Source: Sabellastarte sp. h YS-2021
Lineage: Eukaryota; Annelida; Polychaeta; Sabellida; Sabellidae
Length of the DNA: 64,000 bases
Direction of reading: 5' to 3'
Assembly: GCA_964017235.1 (NCBI GenBank)
Contig: OZ024936.1
Span: forward strand, 58,827,028 to 58,891,027
Each line of letters opens with the position of its first letter. The first letter of the stretch is position 1. The notes beneath the pieces were generated by a model. The model was given only the letters and a program-made list of their open reading frames with translations. It was not told the origin of the DNA and ran no database searches. This document shows positions 51,401 through 62,900 of the stretch, in pieces. A program made the translations under genes and the position numbers.

Positions 51401-54400
51401 AATACACATGTAGCCCAAAGTACAGGTTCAGGGAGTGTAGTTGGCGAGAGATGCATACAATGCCAGATCAGCCCAAACCACCCCTTAAAGTTGGTCAATC
51501 TGGCTGAGATTTTCACAGGAAACTCAGTTTATATCAGAGACTGAATTTGTATTAGGCTGACCCACTCGAGGGCCACATTAAAAATTTCAATTTCCGGGGT
51601 GTGGGGGGCCCCATGCCACCCCTCAGGTAGGAAATTTCAAGTATATCCTAATATTGCCAATCTGAAGCCCAAATTTAATTTTATGCCTATTTTAATAAAT
51701 AATGAGGATATTTTAGGCGCATTTTGAGCATTACATGTCTAATCAGAAATTATTTTACCAAAATATTGTTCTAAATATAGTCCAAAATAGATGTAAATCA
51801 GCCCAAACTAGTACCAAATGTTGGTCTATAAGTCTGAAATTTGGCCCAAAAATCACTTGCCACATATTAAATCTGACTGTATAGGTTTTGAGATTACATC
51901 TGGTATACCAGTGGTGTCATATGTGTCATACAGGGTTGAGGAGAGTGAAAATACAGCCTCAGATGGCTGTATCAGGAAGTGCTGATATATTCTCAATTAA
52001 GGTAGATTCAAGGTTGAAAACCATATTGATTCACACAGGAGTCGCCACTGAAATGAATTTTAGTAGTGTGTTCCTTCAGAAATACACATGTAGCCCAAAG
52101 TACAGGTTCAGGGAGTGTAGTTGGCGAGAGATGCATACAATGCCAGATCAGCCCAAACCACCCCTTAAAGTTGGTCAATCTGGCTGAGATTTTCACAGGA
52201 AACTCAGTTTATATCAGAGACTGAATTTGTATTAGGCTGACCCACTCGAGGGCCACATTAAAAATTTCAATTTCCGGGGTGTGGGGGGCCCCATGCCACC
52301 CCTCAGGTAGGAAATTTCAAGTATATCCTAATATTGCCAATCTGAAGCCCAAATTTAATTTTATGCCTATTTTAATAAATAATGAGGATATTTTAGGCGC
52401 ATTTTGAGCATTACATGTCTGATCAGAAATTATTTTACCAAAATATTGTTCTAAATATAGTCCAAAATAGATGTAAATCAGCCCAAACTAGTACCAAATG
52501 TTGGTCTATAAGTCTGAAATTTAGCCCAAAAATCACTTGCCACATACTAAATCTGACTGTATAGGTTTTGAGATTACATCTGTTATACCAGTGGTGTCAT
52601 ATGTGTCATACAGGGTTGAGGAGAGTGAAAATACAGCCTCAGATGGCTGTATCAGGAAGTGCTGATATATTCTCAATTAAGGTAGATTCAAGGTTGAAAA
52701 CCATATTGATTCACACAGGAGTCGCCACTGAAATGAATTTTAGTAGTGTGTTCCTTCACAAATACACATGTAGCCCAAAGTACAGGTTCAGGGAGTGTAG
52801 TTGGCGAGAGATGCATACAATGCCAGATCAGCCCAAACCACCCCTTAAAGTTGGTCAATCTGGCTGAGATTTTCACAGGAAACTCAGTTTATATCAGAGA
52901 CTGAATTTGTATTAGGCTGACCCACTCGAGGGCCACATTAAAAATTTCAATTTCCGGGGTGTGGGGGGCCCCATGCCACCCCTCAGGTAGGAAATTTCAA
53001 ATATATCCTAATATTGCCAATCTGAAGCCCAAATTTAATTTTATGCCTATTTTAATAAATAATGAGGATATTTTAGGCGCATTTTGAGCATTACATGTCT
53101 GATCAGAAATTATTTTACCAAAATATTGTTCTAAATATAGCCCAAAATAGATGTAAATCAGCCCAAACCAGTACCAAATGTTGGTCTATAAGTCTGAAAT
53201 TTGGCCCAAAAATCACTTGCCACATACTAAATCTGACTGTATAGGTTTTGAGATTACATCTGGTATACCAGTGGTGTCATATGTGTCATACAGGGTTGAG
53301 GAGAGTGAAAATACAGCCTCAGATGGCTGTATCAGGAAGTGCTGATATATTCTCAATTAAGGTAGATTCAAGGTTGAAAACCATATTGATTCACACAGGA
53401 GTCGCCACTGAAATGAATTTTAGTAGTGTGTTCCTTCAGAAATACACATGTAGCCCAAAGTACAGGTTCAGGGAGTGTAGTTGGCGAGAGATGCATACAA
53501 TGCCAGATCAGCCCAAACCACCCCTTAAAGTTGGTCAATCTGGCTGAGATTTTCACAGGAAACTCAGTTTATATCAGAGACTGAATTTGTATTAGGCTGA
53601 CCCACTCGAGGGCCACATTAAAAATTTCAATTTCCGGGGTGTGGGGGGCCCCATGCCACCCCTCAGGTAGGAAATTTCAAGTATATCCTAATATTGCCAA
53701 TCTGAAGCCCAAATTTAATTTTATGCCTATTTTAATAAATAATGAGGATATTTTAGGCGCATTTTGAGCATTACATGTCTGATCAGAAATTATTTTACCA
53801 AAATATTGTTCTAAATATAGTCCAAAATAGATGTAAATCAGCCCAAACTAGTACCAAATGTTGGTCTATAAGTCTGAAATTTGGCCCAAAAATCACTTGC
53901 CACATATTAAATCTGACTGTATAGGTTTTGATATTACATCTGGTATACCAGTGGTGTCATATGTGTCACACAGGGTTGAGGAGAGTGAAAATACAGCCTC
54001 AGATGGCTGTATCAGGAAGTGCTGATATATTCTCAATTAAGGTAGATTCAAGGTTGAAAACCATATTGATTCACACAGGAGTCGCCACTGAAATGAATTT
54101 TAGTAGTGTGTTCCTTCAGAAATACACATGTAGCCCAAAGTACAGGTTCAGGGAGTGTAGTTGGCGAGAGATGCATACAATGCCAGATCAGCCCAAACCA
54201 CCCCTTAAAGTTGTTCAATCTGGCTGAGATTTTCACAGGAAACTCAGTTTATATCAGAGACTGAATTTGTATTAGGCTGACCCACTCGAGGGCCACATTA
54301 AAAATTTCAATTTCCGGGGTGTGGGGGGCCCCATGCCACCCCTCAGGTAGGAAATTTCAAGTATATCCTAATATTGCCAATCTGAAGCCCAAATTTAATT

Positions 54401-55889
54401 TTATGCCTATTTTAATAAATAATGAGGATATTTTAGGCGCATTTTGAGCATTACATGTCTGATCAGAAATTATTTTACCAAAATATTGTTCTAAATATAG
54501 TCCAAAATAGATGTAAATCAGCCCAAACTAGTACCAAATGTTGGTCTATAAGTCTAAAATTTAGCCCAAAAATCACTTGCCACATACTAAATCTGACTGT
54601 ATAGGTTTTGAGATTACATCTGTTATACCAGTGGTGTCATATGTGTCATACAGGGTTGAGGAGAGTGAAAATACAGCCTCAGATGGCTGTATCAGGAAGT
54701 GCTGATATATTCTCAATTAAGGTAGATTCAAGGTTGAAAACCATATTGATTCACACAGGAGTCGCCACTGAAATGAATTTTAGTAGTGTGTTCCTTCAGA
54801 AATACACATGTAGCCCAAAGTACAGGTTCAGGGAGTGTAGTTGGCGAGAGATGCATACAATGCCAGATCAGCCCAAACCACCCCTTAAAGTTGGTCAATC
54901 TGGCTGAGATTTTCACAGGAAACTCAGTTTATATCAGAGACTGAATTTGTATTAGGCTGACCCACTCGAGGGCCACATTAAAAATTTCAATTTCCGGGGT
55001 GTGGGGGGCCCCATGCCACCCCTCAGGTAGGAAATTTCAAGTATATCCTAATATTGCCAATCTGAAGCCCAAATTTAATTTTATGCCTATTTTAATAAAT
55101 AATGAGGATATTTTAGGCGCATTTTGAGCATTACATGTCTGATCAGAAATTATTTTACCAAAATATTGTTCTAAATATAGTCCAAAATAGATGTAAATCA
55201 GCCCAAACTAGTACCAAATGTTGGTCTATAAGTCTGAAATTTGGCCCAAAAATCACTTGCCACATATTAAATCTGACTGTATAGGTTTTGAGATTACATC
55301 TGGTATACCAGTGGTGTCATATGTGTCATACAGGGTTGAGGAGAGTGAAAATACAGCCTCAGATGGCTGTATCAGGAAGTGCTGATATATTCTCAATTAA
55401 GGTAGATTCAAGGTTGAAAACCATATTGATTCACACAGGAGTCGCCACTGAAATGAATTTTAGTAGTGTGTTCCTTCAGAAATACACATGTAGCCCAAAG
55501 TACAGGTTCAGGGAGTGTAGTTGGCGAGAGATGCATACAATGCCAGATCAGCCCAAACCACCCCTTAAAGTTGGTCAATCTGGCTGAGATTTTCACAGGA
55601 AACTCAGTTTATATCAGAGACTGAATTTGTATTAGGCTGACCCACTCGAGGGCCACATTAAAAATTTCAATTTCCGGGGTGTGGGGGGCCCCATGCCACC
55701 CCTCAGGTAGGAAATTTCAAGTATATCCTAATATTGCCAATCTGAAGCCCAAATTTAATTTTATGCCTATTTTAATAAATAATGAGGATATTTTAGGCGC
55801 ATTTTGAGCATTACATGTCTGATCAGAAATTATTTTACCAAAATATTGTTCTAAATATAGTCCAAAATAGATGTAAATCAGCCCAAACT

Positions 55890-58800
55890 AGTACCAAATG
55901 TTGGTCTATAAGTCTGAAATTTAGCCCAAAAATCACTTGCCACATACTAAATCTGACTGTATAGGTTTTGAGATTACATCTGTTATACCAGTGGTGTCAT
56001 ATGTGTCATACAGGGTTGAGGAGAGTGAAAATACAGCCTCAGATGGCTGTATCAGGAAGTGCTGATATATTCTCAATTAAGGTAGATTCAAGGTTGAAAA
56101 CCATATTGATTCACACAGGAGTCGCCACTGAAATGAATTTTAGTAGTGTGTTCCTTCAGAAATACACATGTAGCCCAAAGTACAGGTTCAGGGAGTGTAG
56201 TTGGCGAGAGATGCATACAATGCCAGATCAGCCCAAACCACCCCTTAAAGTTGGTCAATCTGGCTGAGATTTTCACAGGAAACTCAGTTTATATCAGAGA
56301 CTGAATTTGTATTAGGCTGACCCACTCGAGGGCCACATTAAAAATTTCAATTTCCGGGGTGTGGGGGGCCCCATGCCACCCCTCAGGTAGGAAATTTCAA
56401 GTATATCCTAATATTGCCAATCTGAAGCCCAAATTTAATTTTATGCCTATTTTAATAAATAATGAGGATATTTTAGGCGCATTTTGAGCATTACATGTCT
56501 GATCAGAAATTATTTTACCAAAATATTGTTCTAAATATAGTCCAAAATAGATGTAAATCAGCCCAAACTAGTACCAAATGTTGGTCTATAAGTCTGAAAT
56601 TTGGCCCAAAAATCACTTGCCACATATTAAATCTGACTGTATAGGTTTTGAGATTACATCTGGTATACCAGTGGTGTCATATGTGTCACACAGGGTTGAG
56701 GAGAGTTGAAATACAGCCTCAGATGGCTGTATCAGGAAGTGCTGATATATTCTCAATTAAGGTAGATTCAAGGTTGAAAACCATATTGATTCACACAGGA
56801 GTCGCCACTGAAATGAATTTTAGTAGTGTGTTCCTTCAGAAATACACATGTAGCCCAAAGTACAGGTTCAGGGAGTGTAGTTGGCGAGAGATGCATACAA
56901 TGCCAGATCAGCCCAAACCACCCCTTAAAGTTGGTCAATCTGGCTGAGATTTTCACAGGAAACTCAGTTTATATCAGAGACTGAATTTGTATTAGGCTGA
57001 CCCACTCGAGGGCCACATTAAAAATTTCAATTTCCGGGGTGTGGGGGGCCCCATGCCACCCCTCAGGTAGGAAATTTCAAGTATATCCTAATATTGCCAA
57101 TCTGAAGCCCAAATTTAATTTTATGCCTATTTTAATAAATAATGAGGATATTTTAGGCGCATTTTGAGCATTACATGTCTGATCAGAAATTATTTTACCA
57201 AAATATTGTTCTAAATATAGTCCAAAATAGATGTAAATCAGCCCAAACTAGTACCAAATGTTGGTCTATAAGTCTAAAATTTAGCCCAAAAATCACTTGC
57301 CACATACTAAATCTGACTGTATAGGTTTTGAGATTACATCTGTTATACCAGTGGTGTCATATGTGTCATACAGGGTTGAGGAGAGTGAAAATACAGCCTC
57401 AGATGGCTGTATCAGGAAGTGCTGATATATTCTCAATTAAGGTAGATTCAAGGTTGAAAACCATATTGATTCACACAGGAGTCGCCACTGAAATGAATTT
57501 TAGTAGTGTGTTCCTTCAGAAATACACATGTAGCCCAAAGTACAGGTTCAGGGAGTGTAGTTGGCGAGAGATGCATACAATGCCAGATCAGCCCAAACCA
57601 CCCCTTAAAGTTGGTCAATCTGGCTGAGATTTTCACAGGAAACTCAGTTTATATCAGAGACTGAATTTGTATTAGGCTGACCCACTCGAGGGCCACATTA
57701 AAAATTTCAATTTCCGGGGTGTGGGGGGCCCCATGCCACCCCTCAGGTAGGAAATTTCAAGTATATCCTAATATTGCCAATCTGAAGCCCAAATTTAATT
57801 TTATGCCTATTTTAATAAATAATGAGGATATTTTAGGCGCATTTTGAGCATTACATGTCTGATCAGAAATTATTTTACCAAAATATTGTTCTAAATATAG
57901 CCCAAAATAGATGTAAATCAGCCCAAACCAGTACCAAATGTTGGTCTATAAGTCTGAAATTTGGCCCAAAAATCACTTGCCACATACTAAATCTGACTGT
58001 ATAGGTTTTGAGATTACATCTGGTATACCAGTGGTGTCATATGTGTCACACAGGGTTGAGGAGAGTGAAAATACAGCCTCAGATGGCTGTATCAGGAAGT
58101 GCTGATATATTCTCAATTAAGGTAGATTCAAGGTTGAAAACCATATTGATTCACACAGGAGTCGCCACTGAAATGAATTTTAGTAGTGTGTTCCTTCAGA
58201 AATACACATGTAGCCCAAAGTACAGGTTCAGGGAGTGTAGTTGGCGAGAGATGCATACAATGCCAGATCAGCCCAAACCACCCCTTAAAGTTGGTCAATC
58301 TGGCTGAGATTTTCACAGGAAACTCAGTTTATATCAGCGACTGAATTTGTATTAGGCTGACCCACTCGAGGGCCACATTAAAAATTTCAATTTCCGGGGT
58401 GTGGGGGGCCCCATGCCACCCCTCAGGTAGGAAATTTCAAGTATATCCTAATATTGCCAATCTGAAGCCCAAATTTAATTTTATGCCTATTTTAATAAAT
58501 AATGAGGATATTTTAGGCGCATTTTGAGCATTACATGTCTGATCAGAAATTATTTTACCAAAATATTGTTCTAAATATAGTCCAAAATAGATGTAAATCA
58601 GCCCAAACTAGTACCAAATGTTGGTCTATAAGTCTGAAATTTGGCCCAAAAATCACTTGCCACATATTAAATCTGACTGTATAGGTTTTGAGATTACATC
58701 TGGTATACCAGTGGTGTCATATGTGTCATACAGGGTTGAGGAGAGTGAAAATACAGCCTCAGATGGCTGTATCAGGAAGTGCTGATATATTCTCAATTAA

Positions 58801-59969
58801 GGTAGATTCAAGGTTGAAAACCATATTGATTCACACAGGAGTCGCCACTGAAATGAATTTTAGTAGTGTGTTCCTTCAGAAATACACATGTAGCCCAAAG
58901 TACAGGTTCAGGGAGTGTAGTTGGCGAGAGATGCATACAATGCCAGATCAGCCCAAACCACCCCTTAAAGTTGGTCAATCTGGCTGAGATTTTCACAGGA
59001 AACTCAGTTTATATCAGAGACTGAATTTGTATTAGGCTGACCCACTCGAGGGCCACATTAAAAATTTCAATTTCCGGGGTGTGGGGGGCCCCATGCCACC
59101 CCTCAGGTAGGAAATTTCAAGTATATCCTAATATTGCCAATCTGAAGCCCAAATTTAATTTTATGCCTATTTTAATAAATAATGAGGATATTTTAGGCGC
59201 ATTTTGAGCATTACATGTCTGATCAGAAATTATTTTACCAAAATATTGTTCTAAATATAGTCCAAAATAGATGTAAATCAGCCCAAACTAGTACCAAATG
59301 TTGGTCTATAAGTCTGAAATTTAGCCCAAAAATCACTTGCCACATACTAAATCTGACTGTATAGGTTTTGAGATTACATCTGTTATACCAGTGGTGTCAT
59401 ATGTGTCATACAGGGTTGAGGAGAGTGAAAATACAGCCTCAGATGGCTGTATCAGGAAGTGCTGATATATTCTCAATTAAGGTAGATTCAAGGTTGAAAA
59501 CCATATTGATTCACACAGGAGTCGCCACTGAAATGAATTTTAGTAGTGTGTTCCTTCAGAAATACACATGTAGCCCAAAGTACAGGTTCAGGGAGTGTAG
59601 TTGGCGAGAGATGCATACAATGCCAGATCAGCCCAAACCACCCCTTAAAGTTGGTCAATCTGGCTGAGATTTTCACAGGAAACTCAGTTTATATCAGAGA
59701 CTGAATTTGTATTAGGCTGACCCACTCGAGGGCCACATTAAAAATTTCAATTTCCGGGGTGTGGGGGGCCCCATGCCACCCCTCAGGTAGGAAATTTCAA
59801 GTATATCCTAATATTGCCAATCTGAAGCCCAAATTTAATTTTATGCCTATTTTAATAAATAATGAGGATATTTTAGGCGCATTTTGAGCATTACATGTCT
59901 GATCAGAAATTATTTTACCAAAATATTGTTCTAAATATAGTCCAAAATAGATGTAAATCAGCCCAAACT
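55890..59969 (+). repeat. Six-monomer HOR unit (4080 bp), first copy (83-88)
   Basis: Class order V W V X W V. It matches the adjacent 59970-64000 at +4080, including TCTAAAATTT (85/91) and the rare TATCAGCGAC (86/92). The only difference I found is at 56707-56708 in monomer 84. Identity continues upstream into monomer 82, where GGTATACC meets GTTATACC. Confidence 0.9.
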
Positions 59970-62900
59970 AGTACCAAATGTTGGTCTATAAGTCTGAAAT
60001 TTAGCCCAAAAATCACTTGCCACATACTAAATCTGACTGTATAGGTTTTGAGATTACATCTGTTATACCAGTGGTGTCATATGTGTCATACAGGGTTGAG
60101 GAGAGTGAAAATACAGCCTCAGATGGCTGTATCAGGAAGTGCTGATATATTCTCAATTAAGGTAGATTCAAGGTTGAAAACCATATTGATTCACACAGGA
60201 GTCGCCACTGAAATGAATTTTAGTAGTGTGTTCCTTCAGAAATACACATGTAGCCCAAAGTACAGGTTCAGGGAGTGTAGTTGGCGAGAGATGCATACAA
60301 TGCCAGATCAGCCCAAACCACCCCTTAAAGTTGGTCAATCTGGCTGAGATTTTCACAGGAAACTCAGTTTATATCAGAGACTGAATTTGTATTAGGCTGA
60401 CCCACTCGAGGGCCACATTAAAAATTTCAATTTCCGGGGTGTGGGGGGCCCCATGCCACCCCTCAGGTAGGAAATTTCAAGTATATCCTAATATTGCCAA
60501 TCTGAAGCCCAAATTTAATTTTATGCCTATTTTAATAAATAATGAGGATATTTTAGGCGCATTTTGAGCATTACATGTCTGATCAGAAATTATTTTACCA
60601 AAATATTGTTCTAAATATAGTCCAAAATAGATGTAAATCAGCCCAAACTAGTACCAAATGTTGGTCTATAAGTCTGAAATTTGGCCCAAAAATCACTTGC
60701 CACATATTAAATCTGACTGTATAGGTTTTGAGATTACATCTGGTATACCAGTGGTGTCATATGTGTCACACAGGGTTGAGGAGAGTGAAAATACAGCCTC
60801 AGATGGCTGTATCAGGAAGTGCTGATATATTCTCAATTAAGGTAGATTCAAGGTTGAAAACCATATTGATTCACACAGGAGTCGCCACTGAAATGAATTT
60901 TAGTAGTGTGTTCCTTCAGAAATACACATGTAGCCCAAAGTACAGGTTCAGGGAGTGTAGTTGGCGAGAGATGCATACAATGCCAGATCAGCCCAAACCA
61001 CCCCTTAAAGTTGGTCAATCTGGCTGAGATTTTCACAGGAAACTCAGTTTATATCAGAGACTGAATTTGTATTAGGCTGACCCACTCGAGGGCCACATTA
61101 AAAATTTCAATTTCCGGGGTGTGGGGGGCCCCATGCCACCCCTCAGGTAGGAAATTTCAAGTATATCCTAATATTGCCAATCTGAAGCCCAAATTTAATT
61201 TTATGCCTATTTTAATAAATAATGAGGATATTTTAGGCGCATTTTGAGCATTACATGTCTGATCAGAAATTATTTTACCAAAATATTGTTCTAAATATAG
61301 TCCAAAATAGATGTAAATCAGCCCAAACTAGTACCAAATGTTGGTCTATAAGTCTAAAATTTAGCCCAAAAATCACTTGCCACATACTAAATCTGACTGT
61401 ATAGGTTTTGAGATTACATCTGTTATACCAGTGGTGTCATATGTGTCATACAGGGTTGAGGAGAGTGAAAATACAGCCTCAGATGGCTGTATCAGGAAGT
61501 GCTGATATATTCTCAATTAAGGTAGATTCAAGGTTGAAAACCATATTGATTCACACAGGAGTCGCCACTGAAATGAATTTTAGTAGTGTGTTCCTTCAGA
61601 AATACACATGTAGCCCAAAGTACAGGTTCAGGGAGTGTAGTTGGCGAGAGATGCATACAATGCCAGATCAGCCCAAACCACCCCTTAAAGTTGGTCAATC
61701 TGGCTGAGATTTTCACAGGAAACTCAGTTTATATCAGAGACTGAATTTGTATTAGGCTGACCCACTCGAGGGCCACATTAAAAATTTCAATTTCCGGGGT
61801 GTGGGGGGCCCCATGCCACCCCTCAGGTAGGAAATTTCAAGTATATCCTAATATTGCCAATCTGAAGCCCAAATTTAATTTTATGCCTATTTTAATAAAT
61901 AATGAGGATATTTTAGGCGCATTTTGAGCATTACATGTCTGATCAGAAATTATTTTACCAAAATATTGTTCTAAATATAGCCCAAAATAGATGTAAATCA
62001 GCCCAAACCAGTACCAAATGTTGGTCTATAAGTCTGAAATTTGGCCCAAAAATCACTTGCCACATACTAAATCTGACTGTATAGGTTTTGAGATTACATC
62101 TGGTATACCAGTGGTGTCATATGTGTCACACAGGGTTGAGGAGAGTGAAAATACAGCCTCAGATGGCTGTATCAGGAAGTGCTGATATATTCTCAATTAA
62201 GGTAGATTCAAGGTTGAAAACCATATTGATTCACACAGGAGTCGCCACTGAAATGAATTTTAGTAGTGTGTTCCTTCAGAAATACACATGTAGCCCAAAG
62301 TACAGGTTCAGGGAGTGTAGTTGGCGAGAGATGCATACAATGCCAGATCAGCCCAAACCACCCCTTAAAGTTGGTCAATCTGGCTGAGATTTTCACAGGA
62401 AACTCAGTTTATATCAGCGACTGAATTTGTATTAGGCTGACCCACTCGAGGGCCACATTAAAAATTTCAATTTCCGGGGTGTGGGGGGCCCCATGCCACC
62501 CCTCAGGTAGGAAATTTCAAGTATATCCTAATATTGCCAATCTGAAGCCCAAATTTAATTTTATGCCTATTTTAATAAATAATGAGGATATTTTAGGCGC
62601 ATTTTGAGCATTACATGTCTGATCAGAAATTATTTTACCAAAATATTGTTCTAAATATAGTCCAAAATAGATGTAAATCAGCCCAAACTAGTACCAAATG
62701 TTGGTCTATAAGTCTGAAATTTGGCCCAAAAATCACTTGCCACATATTAAATCTGACTGTATAGGTTTTGAGATTACATCTGGTATACCAGTGGTGTCAT
62801 ATGTGTCATACAGGGTTGAGGAGAGTGAAAATACAGCCTCAGATGGCTGTATCAGGAAGTGCTGATATATTCTCAATTAAGGTAGATTCAAGGTTGAAAA

